The notes under the pieces: generated by a model
The model's database searches: none
What the model was told of the DNA's origin: nothing
Seen by the model: the letters and a program-made list of their open reading frames with translations, nothing else
Translations under genes and position numbers: made by a program
In this document: piece after piece, positions 1-9,776 of the stretch
Numbering within the stretch: position 1 is the stretch's first letter
Layout of the letters: every line of letters begins with the position of its first letter
Origin: Tous-C4FEB sp044356555
Lineage (GTDB): Bacteria; Verrucomicrobiota; Verrucomicrobiia; Opitutales; Opitutaceae
Assembly (NCBI GenBank): GCA_044356555.1
Contig: JBIKWB010000001.1
Location: 124,001-188,000 of the forward strand
Direction: 5' to 3'
DNA length: 64,000 nucleotides

Positions 1-2439
1 GCCGGCTCGGTGAATTTCGTGCCGCGCAGCGCGTTCGAGCGGAGCCGCCCATCCTACAACTACAGCGTCGCCTTCCTGATGAAGGACGCCGAGCGCTCCT
101 TTCTGCGCCAGTCGCCCGGTCCCGGTTGGGGCGAAAAAACTTACAAGATTCATCCCGGCTTCGATGTATCGGCGGTCGTGCCGGTGAATCGAAACTTCGG
201 GTTCACGTTTTCCGCCGGCTACTCGATGCAGTACACGCCGCAGAGCAACCAGGCGACCCAATGGCGTGGCGCCGCCGCGGTCACGAACGCCGCGGCTACC
301 GCGAGCACGGGACTGCCCGACACTACGCCCGACAAACCCTACCTCACCAACTACTCGTGGCGCGACTCCGGCAAAGACACGACCCGCTATTCCTTCGCGA
401 CCACGGTGGACTGGCGTTTTGCCCCCCGTGACCGCCTCTCCTTTGGTTTTTCCTATGCTTACCTCCGCGAACACTTCGCCACCCGCACCCAGAATATAAT
501 CATCAACCGCGTCGCCCCGGGCGACTGGGGTCCTTCGTTCACCCGCGGCGCCGAGAGCGCGTTTCCCACGACCGGCCCCGCCATCAACGCCGGCCAGATC
601 GAGCTGGTGAACAACGGCCGCATCCGCCCCGGCCGCACCCTCATGCCCACGCTCACCTGGCGCCATGACGGCCCGCTTTGGAAACTAGAATCCGGCGTCT
701 CCTACTCCACTTCGCGCATCGTATACCAGGACATCGATGACGGGGCTTTTAACAGTTTCATCGGGCGCCGCACCCACGTGACGATCCGCTTTGACGACAT
801 TTTCTATCTCCGCCCCGGCCGCTTCACGGTGACCGATCCCGCCGGCAACAAAGTCGATCCATCCGACCTCAAAAGCTACTCGATCGTCTCGGCCAACAGC
901 ATCCGGCAAAAGGCCTACGAGACCCGCCGCCAAGCCTTCGGCAACATCCGCCGCGATTTCGTCGTGCGCGGTATCCCGGTCGCGTTGAAGGCCGGCGTCG
1001 ATCTCCGCACCGTGCTCCGCGACCGCCGGGGCACCTCGGGCGAACTCTACAACTACGTGGGCGCGGATGGCCGCGCCAGCACCACGCCCACGACCCAGGC
1101 CGGCCTGATCAACGACGACAGTCCCCTCCCGTTCCTGGACGCGGTTTACTCGACGCGCATCCCCGACTTCGGCCTCCCCAAGCAGCAGCACGTGGACAAC
1201 GGCCAACTCTGGCAGAGCTACCGCGCCAACCCCAATCACTGGACCCGCAACGCCAGCGCCGACTACACCAACCAGACCAACAACTCGAACCGCGTGCAGG
1301 AGATCATCTCCTCGGGTTACTTCCGCGCCGACGCCGCGTTTTTCAGCAACCGCCTGAAGCTCACGACCGGCCTCCGCGCCGAGCAGACCAACATCAACGC
1401 CCAAGGCGTGCTCAACGATCCGACGCTCAATTTCCGCCGCGATGCCGCCGGCAACGTCATCAAAGACCCGAACGGTATCCCCCTCCAGATCGTCAACAGC
1501 GCCACCGATCCGCTCGGCGCGCTCCAACGCACGCTCATCGACCGGGGTTATACCGCAAAAAAGGAATTTCTCCGCCTCTTCCCCAGCCTCAACCTTGGCT
1601 ACAATCTTTCCGAGAACCTGATCGCGCGCGGCGCCTACTACCAGACTGTCGGCCGCCCGGAGTTTACCAACTACGTCAGCGGCGTGACCCTCCCCAACAC
1701 CGAGAATCCTCCCAGCTCGAGCAACCGGATCACCCTCGGCAACGTGAACCTGAAAGCGTGGCAGGCCGAGAGCTACGTCGCCCGCCTCGAATACTACTTC
1801 GTGGGCGGCGGCCAAATCTCCTTCGGGGCCTTCATCCGCGATTACCAAAACGCCTTCGTCGCCACCGTGGCGCAGCCCACCGACGAATTTCTCGCGGCCT
1901 ACGCCCTCGATCCTGACACCTACTCGGAATACAACGTCTCCACGAATTACAATAACCCTGAAACCGTGCGAATGCATGGTCTGGAATTCGACTACCAGCA
2001 GCCGCTCACCTTCCTGCCGCACTGGGCGCGCGGAATGCGGTTCTTCGCGAATGCCAGCTCCCAACGCGCGAAGCGGTCCTTCGACCAGTTTCTGGATATG
2101 AATCCCTTTGTCGCTAACTTTGGCCTCAGCATCACCCGGCCGAAGTGGAATCTTCGCATCAATGAAAACTACCGCGGTCTCCAGCGCCGCGCCGCCATCA
2201 TTGGCCGCGGCATCGAGCCCGGCACCTACAACTACCGCCCCAAACGCCTCTACATCGACATCAGCGGCGAATATTTTATCACCCGCCAGCTCGGCTTTTT
2301 CGTCGCCCTGCGCAATTTCGGCGGGGCCACCGAAGACCAGAAAACCTACGGGCCGAACACGCCGGTCTACGCGAAATTCCGCCAGCGCGACGACTACGGT
2401 GGCTCGCTTTGGACCGCCGGGATCAAGGGCACATTTTAA
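1..2439 (+). CDS. TonB-dependent receptor, C-terminal part (5' end outside window)
   Basis: The frame is open from the first base, so the gene starts upstream and only about 812 residues are visible. The product is rich in aromatic and polar residues in alternating strands (for example YYFVGGGQISFGAFIRDY) and ends in Phe after TAGIKGTF, as expected for an outer-membrane beta-barrel. The segment near residues 520-600 with LFPSLNLGYN and RGAYYQTVGRPEF matches the strand pattern of verrucomicrobial TonB-dependent receptors. Such receptors import large substrates such as glycans or siderophores across the outer membrane using TonB energy. The plug domain is not visible, so the substrate cannot be judged. 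Confident as to family, not function. Confidence 0.85.
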   Translation, partial: AGSVNFVPRSAFERSRPSYNYSVAFLMKDAERSFLRQSPGPGWGEKTYKIHPGFDVSAVVPVNRNFGFTFSAGYSMQYTPQSNQATQWRGAAAVTNAAATASTGLPDTTPDKPYLTNYSWRDSGKDTTRYSFATTVDWRFAPRDRLSFGFSYAYLREHFATRTQNIIINRVAPGDWGPSFTRGAESAFPTTGPAINAGQIELVNNGRIRPGRTLMPTLTWRHDGPLWKLESGVSYSTSRIVYQDIDDGAFNSFIGRRTHVTIRFDDIFYLRPGRFTVTDPAGNKVDPSDLKSYSIVSANSIRQKAYETRRQAFGNIRRDFVVRGIPVALKAGVDLRTVLRDRRGTSGELYNYVGADGRASTTPTTQAGLINDDSPLPFLDAVYSTRIPDFGLPKQQHVDNGQLWQSYRANPNHWTRNASADYTNQTNNSNRVQEIISSGYFRADAAFFSNRLKLTTGLRAEQTNINAQGVLNDPTLNFRRDAAGNVIKDPNGIPLQIVNSATDPLGALQRTLIDRGYTAKKEFLRLFPSLNLGYNLSENLIARGAYYQTVGRPEFTNYVSGVTLPNTENPPSSSNRITLGNVNLKAWQAESYVARLEYYFVGGGQISFGAFIRDYQNAFVATVAQPTDEFLAAYALDPDTYSEYNVSTNYNNPETVRMHGLEFDYQQPLTFLPHWARGMRFFANASSQRAKRSFDQFLDMNPFVANFGLSITRPKWNLRINENYRGLQRRAAIIGRGIEPGTYNYRPKRLYIDISGEYFITRQLGFFVALRNFGGATEDQKTYGPNTPVYAKFRQRDDYGGSLWTAGIKGTF

Positions 2440-2747
2440 ACCCGCGCCGTCCGGCGGGCCGCACGAGCACCCCGGGCAACGGGCTGGCTCAAAACAACGT
2501 GGGCCCGATCGCGACGGTGAACGGCGTGGATTATCCCCTTGAGAACAGCCTCGCTCCGTATCGGAGCCAGATGGGGAGATTTACCGGCACGGCCCCTCCG
2601 GAGCCGGCGCCGATGGGCGTGATTCTGGTTGGGCGATGCCAGACCTTGCGGCGAGGCGCCGGCGGCGCGGATCGAACGCGCGGGTAGCCGGATTGTCACG
2701 GTTGGTGGCTTTACTCGCGGCGCCAATCGGTTCGTGAATCTTGCCCG
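2440..2747. other. Intergenic region, possible decayed coding remnant
   Basis: No intact gene is seen. On the plus strand one frame stays open through 2687 (reads ATVNGVDYPLENSLAPYRSQ). After GVILVG a one-base shift continues as DARPCGEAPAARIERAG and runs to a stop just before the next gene. This could be a frameshifted remnant or chance in GC-rich DNA. No transposon end or clear terminator was found. Confidence 0.25.
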
Positions 2748-4094
2748 ATGAAAACTCTCGGGCTTTTCCTGCTTTGCGGCGCGATCGGAGTCGGTGGAGC
2801 GATGACTCCGTTGCCCGGGGCCGAATCGGGACCGCGTTGGTTCAAGGGCAATTTGCACACCCACTCGCTCTGGAGCGACGGCGACGATTACCCGGAGATG
2901 ATCACCGATTGGTATAAACGCGCGGGCTATCACTTCCTCGCGATGTCGGACCACAACATCATGGCGGAGGGCCGGCGGTGGTTCGCGATCAAGCCCCCGG
3001 CGGTCGTGGCGGGCAAAGTGGTGCAGCGGGGCGGCGGGGTCGTATTGGAAAACTACGTCGCGCGCTTCGGCGCCGACTGGGTCGAGCAACGCGAGGTCGC
3101 GGGCACGCGGGAAGTGCGGCTCAAGCCGCTCGCCGAATATCGCACACTCTTCGAGGAGCCGGGGCGGTTTCTGATGATTCCCGGTCTTGAAGTGACTGCA
3201 AATTGGAAGCGCCCGGCGACGGCCACGACGCCGGAGCAAGGCGGGCCGGTGCACATGAACCTCACGAATCCGCGCCACCTCGTCGCGCCGGTGGAGGCCG
3301 ACAACGCGCTCGAGATCATGCAACGCACGGTCGAGGCTGTGCGGGTGCAGCGGGAAGAAACGGGCCAGCCGATGTTTCTCCACCTGAACCATCCGAATTT
3401 CATCTGGGGCGTGACCGCGGAGGAATTGATGCAGGTGCACCACGAGAAATTCTTCGAAGTTTATAACGGCCATCCAGGAGTTCATAACGCCGGCGACGCC
3501 GCGCACCTGAGCAACGAAGAGATTTGGGACGTGGTGCTCACGCGCCGGCTCGCGGAGCTGAAGCTCGACGTGATGTATGGCATCGGCGTCGACGACTCGC
3601 ACAATTACCACGAGCAGATGCTCGGGAAGAGCAATTCGGGCCGCGGCTGGGTGATGGTGCGGGCGCGCCACCTCACGCCGGAGTCGATTATTTTGGCCAT
3701 GGAAGCGGGAGATTTTTACGCGACGTCGGGCGTGACGCTGAAAGAAGTGACGCGCACGGCGACGATGCTGGCGCTGGAAATCCAAGCGGAGCCGGGGGTG
3801 ACCTACGTGACGCAGTTCATCGGCACCCGCCGCGGTTATGACCCGTCGAGCCAATTGCTGCCACCGCGCCCAGGCGATGCCTCGGCGGCGAAGACCTTGC
3901 CGCACCGCCGCTACAGCAAAGACGTGGGCGCGGTGTTGGCCGAAGTGAAGGGAGCGGCGGCGAGCTATACGTTGCGCGGCGACGAGATTTACGTGCGCGC
4001 CCGGGTGATTTCCTCAAAGGCGAAAGTGAACGGCAGTGTGGCCAACGAGTTTGAAACGGCGTGGACGCAGCCGGTGGTAGGGGCGATGAGATAG
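2748..4094 (+). CDS. Secreted PHP-domain metal-dependent phosphoesterase-like protein
   Basis: A 448-aa protein with an N-terminal signal peptide (MKTLGLFLLCGAIGVGGAM). The PHP metal-binding pattern is visible: NLHTHSLWSDG near residue 38, MSDHN near residue 66, then HLNHPN near residue 220 and GVDDSHNYH near residue 283. PHP proteins hydrolyse phosphoesters using a two- or three-metal site. The secreted verrucomicrobial versions are not functionally characterised, so the substrate is unknown. It follows the TonB receptor on the same strand after about 300 bp, and converges on the carotenoid/rhodopsin operon. The ATG is chosen because the signal peptide begins there. Confidence 0.75.
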   Translation: MKTLGLFLLCGAIGVGGAMTPLPGAESGPRWFKGNLHTHSLWSDGDDYPEMITDWYKRAGYHFLAMSDHNIMAEGRRWFAIKPPAVVAGKVVQRGGGVVLENYVARFGADWVEQREVAGTREVRLKPLAEYRTLFEEPGRFLMIPGLEVTANWKRPATATTPEQGGPVHMNLTNPRHLVAPVEADNALEIMQRTVEAVRVQREETGQPMFLHLNHPNFIWGVTAEELMQVHHEKFFEVYNGHPGVHNAGDAAHLSNEEIWDVVLTRRLAELKLDVMYGIGVDDSHNYHEQMLGKSNSGRGWVMVRARHLTPESIILAMEAGDFYATSGVTLKEVTRTATMLALEIQAEPGVTYVTQFIGTRRGYDPSSQLLPPRPGDASAAKTLPHRRYSKDVGAVLAEVKGAAASYTLRGDEIYVRARVISSKAKVNGSVANEFETAWTQPVVGAMR

Positions 4095-4266
4095 GCCTGA
4101 TTGAAAAGTCAGAGGATGCGGCTTTAGAAATGGCCCTTGAGACCGGAAAGGCGCCCGTTTGGCGTTCGGGCCGAGGGTTACCTCGATAGAAGAAATCCAT
4201 CTCGCGTGCCTCTGAGCTATTTTGAGACTGGCGCCCGTAACGAGGTTTCGAAACATCCCGTGGGCC

Positions 4267-4294
4267 AAAAAATATTCTTCTCGTGGCGAAGAAT
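4267..4294 (-). terminator. Rho-independent terminator of the rhodopsin/carotenoid operon
   Basis: On the minus strand a 7-bp stem (ATTCTTC at 4274-4280 pairing with GAAGAAT at 4288-4294, 7-nt loop) is followed by A-T and then six consecutive T (4272-4267). It lies about 90 bp beyond the blh stop codon, so it closes the minus-strand operon. Confidence 0.7.
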
Positions 4295-4385
4295 CTAAAG
4301 CCGGCGACTCGTTTCGTGGTTCGCTTTTTGCTTCGAAGATTTGCTCCAAGGCAACCGCTGCCCGGACTTCGTCGTTTGGGTATAA

Positions 4386-5276
4386 TTAAAGGGGTGTGGC
4401 AGTCGGTTTTTTCCATCCGGAAAGCCGGACTTGTTCCACCAAAGCCATGTGCGGGACCGTCAGAGCGGCGAGTCCAACGAAGACCAACTGGATAATTTTG
4501 GCATCGAGTGAAATCTCACGAAGAAAATACCAGGCGAGCGCAGACCCACCCAAAACCCCCAGCATCGGCAAAAGGGCGGCGGCGAGGAGTCGGTAGAGGG
4601 AGGACCGGTCGGAATAGTCCATCGACCTGAGAATATGCCGGGCGCTATGCATGCCGCAGAAAAAGACGACGAAGGCGATGAGAGGCGGAGCCACGATCGC
4701 GAGCACACCGACGGCGCCTAGTTCCACGGCGGTCAACCAATCCGAGCGCACGCGATGCAGGCTGGCTAGAACGAGGCCGACGACCCACGGCCAAGCGAGC
4801 AGACTAAGCCATGGCACAATGATCGCGGCCGACTCTTCTCCGGCAAGAAGGGCGAAGAGTCGCGCGATGTCCGCGGCGTGGAGCAGAGAGGGAAGGATTA
4901 TGATCGCGCCGCCATAGATGATGCGGGTGGGCCACGGAGTTCCAGCCGTAGGATCGCCTGAAAAATGCGCGGCTGAGATAATGAGAAACCCGATGAGAAA
5001 CAGCGCGGGCTGGAGGAGCCACAGACCAACCACCAAACCGGCGAGAAGCAGGTAGATTAAGCCAAACCGAAGCCAGCCTCCGAGTGTGCTAATTCCGTAA
5101 AGCCGATGGGCGAAGAGTGTGTCGAGTGCGCCATGAGGCACGCCGAGAACAACGATGAGCGAAGCTACAACAATCAATTCGATCCGCTCGTCGAAACGTC
5201 CAAGGACCAACGACGCCGCCGCCAGAACAAGGGCGACAAGACTGAAGACCAGACCTTGGGTTCTCTGAGCTTTCAT
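4386..5276 (-). CDS. blh: Brp/Blh family beta-carotene 15,15'-dioxygenase
   Basis: Blh cleaves beta-carotene in the membrane into two molecules of retinal, the rhodopsin chromophore. The 296-aa product is a multi-pass membrane protein. It carries GVPHGALD (His48), AHFSGD (His104), CGMHSARH (His210, His214) and VPHMALVE (His276). The first four match the spacing of the iron-binding histidines known in Blh. The start codon overlaps the crtY stop (ATGA), so translation is probably coupled. It is the last gene of the rhodopsin operon, about 90 bp before a terminator. Membership of a beta-carotene pathway next to a rhodopsin makes the assignment firm. Confidence 0.93.
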   Translation of the reverse strand: MKAQRTQGLVFSLVALVLAAASLVLGRFDERIELIVVASLIVVLGVPHGALDTLFAHRLYGISTLGGWLRFGLIYLLLAGLVVGLWLLQPALFLIGFLIISAAHFSGDPTAGTPWPTRIIYGGAIIILPSLLHAADIARLFALLAGEESAAIIVPWLSLLAWPWVVGLVLASLHRVRSDWLTAVELGAVGVLAIVAPPLIAFVVFFCGMHSARHILRSMDYSDRSSLYRLLAAALLPMLGVLGGSALAWYFLREISLDAKIIQLVFVGLAALTVPHMALVEQVRLSGWKKPTATPL

Positions 5277-6454
5277 CCGACGGCACGGCCCTTAATCGAT
5301 CTTCGGGATGAAACCGTTAAGCCGCGTGGAATCTCTCTCAAGAAAGGTCCGGCCGGTAAGGCAGAAACGATGGCCGCGTAATCGGCCAAGGTTGGGCAAT
5401 CGCTCATAAAACGGATGATATGGCCCGAATTTTTCATCGCGAACAGTTTGAAAAAGAGGCCCGGGGCGAGGTCGGGCCTCGCCCGAAGAACGCGGAGAAA
5501 GAGGCCGTCCATGGTCCGGAGCAGCCACGGGTCCGGGGAATGTGCTCTTGGCGGGTGTCCGGCCGATAGCGCGGCGGCGCAGTCTTCAGCCCAGCGTTGG
5601 ATACGCTGGAAAGCGAAACCCGAGGCGGCGCGCACACCGCCCCCGGCCACGCCGGCGCGGACAAAGGTAGGGTCCATATTCTGAGCCGGAGCGGCTTGGC
5701 CCATCGGCAGTATGCCATGCTCGGAACGCAGCACAGAAAAACCCGTTTCACCCACACACTGGCGAACGAGGCGTCCCAACTTTTCCGCCAGTTCACTGGG
5801 GCCGAGCGGGTTGGGCGCGAAGACGGTAGCCTCAATCAACGCGCGGTGCTTTGAAAAAGGGAGCAGATAGAGAAAAGCGATTTCGCCCTTATGACTTGAG
5901 GAAAAATCCATGAGGGTGGCGGATTCGGGATCGAAACAAGCCGCATCACACGTCACTTCTTGGCCCGAGAAGGATTGCCACAGAATAGCTGATTCAGGCT
6001 CAAGCCGCGGTGGGGGCCGGGTATCGATAATCTGTTTTGCGTAGCGCACACCGGTGCTCGTCTCAATTCGCCAGCGACGATCCTCTTTTCGAGGCTCAGC
6101 GATGACGGTCTCGTTCATCGCGAGTTCGATCCGAGAGGTTTGGGAAATCGCCTGGGTAGCGGCAGCGTAGAAGGCTGCCGCCGGTATCATCTGATAAGGC
6201 GCTGCGCGACAGTCGACCGTGACCCGACGCCGATGGTCTGCGACCGCGACCGAGCTCCAACGATGCTGCACGAGATGGCGCAGACGCGCATTCCCATCAT
6301 CCCAGAAACACCAAGTCCGGTCCGGGGCATAGAGCGCCCGGCCCTCCAGCACCACCACGTTGGGACCTTCCACACTCGAGTCTGCGAGCCGCATGGCTAG
6401 ACTTAAGCCGGCACACCCGCCGCCGAGAATTGCAATATCGTTATCGGATCGCAT
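5273..6454 (-). CDS. crtY: Lycopene beta-cyclase
   Basis: CrtY cyclises both ends of lycopene to give beta-carotene. The protein (393 aa from the ATG at 6454) opens with an FAD-binding Rossmann motif, DIAILGGGCAGLSLAMRL, and has the flavoprotein-cyclase pattern TWCFWDDG near residue 50 and ILPMGQ in the middle, typical of the bacterial CrtY family. The frame is open further upstream, but the ATG at 6454 places the Rossmann fold at the N-terminus and overlaps the end of crtB by 14 bp. The crtY stop overlaps the blh start by 4 bp. Product flow is lycopene from CrtI to beta-carotene for Blh. Confidence 0.9.
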   Translation of the reverse strand: MRSDNDIAILGGGCAGLSLAMRLADSSVEGPNVVVLEGRALYAPDRTWCFWDDGNARLRHLVQHRWSSVAVADHRRRVTVDCRAAPYQMIPAAAFYAAATQAISQTSRIELAMNETVIAEPRKEDRRWRIETSTGVRYAKQIIDTRPPPRLEPESAILWQSFSGQEVTCDAACFDPESATLMDFSSSHKGEIAFLYLLPFSKHRALIEATVFAPNPLGPSELAEKLGRLVRQCVGETGFSVLRSEHGILPMGQAAPAQNMDPTFVRAGVAGGGVRAASGFAFQRIQRWAEDCAAALSAGHPPRAHSPDPWLLRTMDGLFLRVLRARPDLAPGLFFKLFAMKNSGHIIRFMSDCPTLADYAAIVSALPAGPFLREIPRGLTVSSRRSIKGRAVG

Positions 6455-7385
6455 GGCTCGGTTCGATGTAGGGAAGCCCGAGCAGTGCATCATGCAGGCT
6501 CGCATCGTGCCGGAAAGGCTTACGCCAAAAAAATCCTTGGCAGGGTGCGACGATCAAAGCGCCGACGGTTAACCCGGCCTTTCGACGATCCGAAACCATC
6601 ATCCGACCCTCCCAGAAAACAAAATCCTGCGCTCTCAACCTCGTGCCGATCGCGCGATAGACGCGGCTTGCGACCAAGATGCCGCTCCGGGCGCGGAGCG
6701 GCAGGTAAGCCATCCCCATTTCACCGCTGGCGTAGTGCCGATCCGCACGATCCAGCAAAGTCTCCACGCCTTTCCGGAGGCGGGGTCGGCTCGCCAAGGC
6801 GGGCGCGATCAGTTCCTCCGGGCCGAGATCACCAATGAGAGACGCGGGAAGGTAGCGGCGATTCGCGGCCGCGTCCTCCGCGATGTCCCGACAGATATTG
6901 GTCAACTGCATGGCAATTCCCAGATCGATGGCATGGGCGAACGCCTTTGGATCGGATACATCGAGCACGCCGCACATCATCACTCCGACCGTCCCGGCCA
7001 CCCGGTAACAATATTGGAGCAGGGCCGCTTCATCCGGGCAGCGCACGAGATCGAGATCGGAGAGGAGCCCTTTGACCAACTCGACGGCGATTACCGGGGA
7101 AATCTTACACTCTTGCATGAGCTCAATCCCGTCCCGAATCACCGGATCTGAGGAGACTCCTGCGGCGATATCTTGGCTGGCCGCACTCAGTTTAACCCGC
7201 GCGCTCGCAACCGAGGTGGCCTCATCTGCGAGATCGTCGAGGTGACGGCAAAAGCCGTAGAGGCGGGTTGCTCGGCTGGCATGAACCGGGCCGAGCAGAC
7301 GTCGCGCCCAATAAAAACTGCGACCTTTCTTCTTCAGCGCGTTTTCGGCGGTGGCCAGAGCGACGTTGTTCGTTGCCGGCTTCAC
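6441..7385 (-). CDS. crtB: Phytoene synthase
   Basis: CrtB condenses two GGPP molecules to phytoene. The visible motifs are SFYWARRLL, YGFCRHLDDLADE (first Asp-rich region, about residue 48) and LTNICRDIAEDAA (second region, about residue 150), which bind Mg-diphosphate in squalene/phytoene synthases. I chose the GTG at 7385, which overlaps the crtI stop as GTGA and gives 314 aa, a normal length. The longer open frame upstream runs back into crtI and is unlikely to be translated. It is tightly coupled to crtI upstream and crtY downstream. Confidence 0.9.
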   Translation of the reverse strand: MKPATNNVALATAENALKKKGRSFYWARRLLGPVHASRATRLYGFCRHLDDLADEATSVASARVKLSAASQDIAAGVSSDPVIRDGIELMQECKISPVIAVELVKGLLSDLDLVRCPDEAALLQYCYRVAGTVGVMMCGVLDVSDPKAFAHAIDLGIAMQLTNICRDIAEDAAANRRYLPASLIGDLGPEELIAPALASRPRLRKGVETLLDRADRHYASGEMGMAYLPLRARSGILVASRVYRAIGTRLRAQDFVFWEGRMMVSDRRKAGLTVGALIVAPCQGFFWRKPFRHDASLHDALLGLPYIEPSHAIR

Positions 7386-8857
7386 GCGGAGGATGCTGCC
7401 GGGATGAGCGCATCCACGACTTTGGCCGAGCAGAGCACACCGGGCAGCCCTGCGCCCGGATGGGTCCCGGCACCGGCAAGGTAAAGATTGCGGATGCCTT
7501 CGGCCCGATTGTGAAAGCGAAACCAAGCGGACTGTCGAAACAACGGCGCCACGGAAAACCCGGCCCCGTGCACGCTCAGGTAGTCGTGGGCGAAATCGTC
7601 CGGTGTTTTGTAAAAGTCCGCGGTAATGGTCGCGGTCAATCCCGGCAGAATCGTGCGATCAAGCGCCGCTACAATCCGGTCGCGCAAGCGGGGTCCTTCG
7701 ACCGACCAATCAATTTTTGCCTGCTGGTTTGGCACCGGGCAAAGCACATAAAAACTGTCGCAGCCCGGAGGCGCGAAGCTTGGGTCGGTGGCGGTCGGGC
7801 GATGCAGATAAAGGGAAAAGTCGTCCGCCAGAATTTTACGATGGAATATATCGACGAGCAGTTCGCGATAACGTGAACCCATCCAAACGGTGTGGTGTGC
7901 CACCGCCGGATAAGTCCGAGTCGTCCCGAAATAGATCACAAAAAGTCCCATTGAATAATGCGCCGCCGCGAGTTTCAACCGGCTCGCGACACTCTGCTGC
8001 GCCGGAGGGATCATCGCGCGATAGAGGTGGGCGGCATCGGCATTCGAGACGACTACGTCGGCTTTCAGTTTCGTGCCATCCTCCAGGCTAATGCCCGTGG
8101 CCCGCCCCTGTTCGATCACGATGGAAGCAACCGAGGTATTGAGTTGGATCTCGATGCCGTGCCGCTTCATCAAACCGCCGAGTGCGGCCGTGACCGCCCC
8201 GGTTCCGCCCATCGCGAAGTGCACGCCGTAGGCCCGTTCGAGAAAATGAATGAGCCCGTAGATGCTGGTCGTATCAAACGGGTTGCCTCCAACCAACAAG
8301 GGTTGGATGGAAAATGCTTGGCGCAGTTTCTCGCTCTGCAGGTGGCGCTTCACCATGGACCACACGGTCTCGTAATTGCGCAAACCGACCAAGCGCGGGA
8401 CCTGCCTAAGCATGGTCGATAACCGATCAAATGGCTGGGCGGAAAGCTCGGTGAAGCCTACATCAAAAATACGGCGGGAATGGGCCAGGAGAGCAAGGTA
8501 GCCCTCGCGATCGCGCGGTTCGATCCGGCTGATTTCGGCCAGCGTATCCTCCAGCGTGCCGCCATAATCAAAATGGTCGCCATCGGAAAATTCGAAACGG
8601 TACCACGGCTTGAGTGGCACTAATTTGAGGGAATCCTCCATCCGCTCGCCGAACAAAATGAACAGTTCTTCAAGCAGGAACGGCGCCGTGATCACCGTGG
8701 GGCCGGCGTCGTGCCGGAAGCCTTCCCGCATGTAGACCTGCGCTCGCCCACCGATCATTTCGCACCGGTCGATCAGGCGAACTTCGTAACCTTTTGCGCG
8801 TAAGCGCAGCGCCGAGGCGATTCCACCGAAGCCGGCCCCGACGACGATTGCCTGCAT
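7382..8857 (-). CDS. crtI: Phytoene desaturase
   Basis: CrtI desaturates phytoene to lycopene. The 491-aa protein begins with an FAD dinucleotide-binding motif (AIVVGAGFGGIASALRL). IGGRAQVY and RHDAGPTVIT follow, both typical of the CrtI N-terminal region. The C-terminal bacterial-type desaturase signature is recognisable in LYLAGAGTHPGAGLPGV. It follows crtE by 18 bp and overlaps crtB by 4 bp. No strong Shine-Dalgarno sequence is seen before the ATG. Confidence 0.93.
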   Translation of the reverse strand: MQAIVVGAGFGGIASALRLRAKGYEVRLIDRCEMIGGRAQVYMREGFRHDAGPTVITAPFLLEELFILFGERMEDSLKLVPLKPWYRFEFSDGDHFDYGGTLEDTLAEISRIEPRDREGYLALLAHSRRIFDVGFTELSAQPFDRLSTMLRQVPRLVGLRNYETVWSMVKRHLQSEKLRQAFSIQPLLVGGNPFDTTSIYGLIHFLERAYGVHFAMGGTGAVTAALGGLMKRHGIEIQLNTSVASIVIEQGRATGISLEDGTKLKADVVVSNADAAHLYRAMIPPAQQSVASRLKLAAAHYSMGLFVIYFGTTRTYPAVAHHTVWMGSRYRELLVDIFHRKILADDFSLYLHRPTATDPSFAPPGCDSFYVLCPVPNQQAKIDWSVEGPRLRDRIVAALDRTILPGLTATITADFYKTPDDFAHDYLSVHGAGFSVAPLFRQSAWFRFHNRAEGIRNLYLAGAGTHPGAGLPGVLCSAKVVDALIPAASSA

Positions 8858-8875
8858 TCGGGGGGTTCCGGCTCG

Positions 8876-9763
8876 TTACAGACGCTCACTCATAACTCGG
8901 GCCAATTTGCCCAGCAACTCGCCGGCGCCCAAGGGCAGTCGGCCGGCTGCATCCATCGCAAATTGTAGGTGCCGTGACCCGATTTGACGCGCGAGACGGG
9001 CGGCCTCCACCGGGGTGTGCTCGGTCTGAAGAACATTAATGATGTTCAAAGAAAGAGGACCGTCGATTTCCGCGTCTTCGAGATCGTCGACGATTTGATA
9101 GCCGATGCCAAATGACTCGGCCGCCTCCTGGGCCAGACCGAGCGAATCGCGGACGCCCGCGCCCAGTAAAGCCAGTTCCAATGGAAGACTGAGCAAAGCT
9201 CCGGATTTACCGGCAACGATTGCCTCATAGCGGGCCAGTTCGGTGACGGGCCGCTTGCGCGCCGAAAGATCGCCGCATTGGCCACGGATTACTTGAGCAG
9301 TCCGCCGATGAATCAGACGGACCATGTCCGCAATGACCGCCGGTCGGGAAAATTGGGCGATTGCCGCGTACGACGCCGAGAGGAGCAAATCTCCCGTCAG
9401 CACGGCTACATCAGCACCGCGAGAGGCGAAGATCGTGGGAACTCCGCGACGAAGCATCGCGCCATCGTGAAAGTCGTCGTGGACCAACGAGGCGTTGTGC
9501 AAAAGTTCCACCGCTGCACCGATGACAACAGAATCATCTTGCGACAATCCCACCCGAATTCCTGCGTCGAGTCCGAGCTTGGCTCGCACCCGATGGCCGC
9601 CGGATGCAAGATGCGCCAGGGCCGCACGACCGGTATCAAAAGGATCAAGATGGGTAGCCGTCGATTCAGAGACTAACTCCACCAGCAGACGCTCCACCCG
9701 CACAAGATGCTCGGCGGACGAAAAATCCGCGACCGATTCGGCGAGCTGCAGGGGAGCGTTCAT
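8876..9763 (-). CDS. crtE: Geranylgeranyl diphosphate synthase (polyprenyl synthetase)
   Basis: This enzyme makes the C20 precursor GGPP for carotenoid synthesis. The first Asp-rich motif is HNASLVHDDFHDGAMLRRG and the second is GYQIVDDLED, the two diphosphate/Mg sites of trans-prenyltransferases. I chose ATG 9763 (295 aa, MNAPLQ). The in-frame ATG at 9805 lies inside the hairpin that follows the rhodopsin gene and would add an unrelated leader. It is the first carotenoid gene after the rhodopsin. Confidence 0.87.
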   Translation of the reverse strand: MNAPLQLAESVADFSSAEHLVRVERLLVELVSESTATHLDPFDTGRAALAHLASGGHRVRAKLGLDAGIRVGLSQDDSVVIGAAVELLHNASLVHDDFHDGAMLRRGVPTIFASRGADVAVLTGDLLLSASYAAIAQFSRPAVIADMVRLIHRRTAQVIRGQCGDLSARKRPVTELARYEAIVAGKSGALLSLPLELALLGAGVRDSLGLAQEAAESFGIGYQIVDDLEDAEIDGPLSLNIINVLQTEHTPVEAARLARQIGSRHLQFAMDAAGRLPLGAGELLGKLARVMSERL

Positions 9764-9776
9764 AACTGAGGATGAT

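Noticed and set aside
685..2064. 459-codon minus-strand frame inside the TonB receptor
   Set aside because: Shadow of the receptor's coding frame; no recognisable domain.
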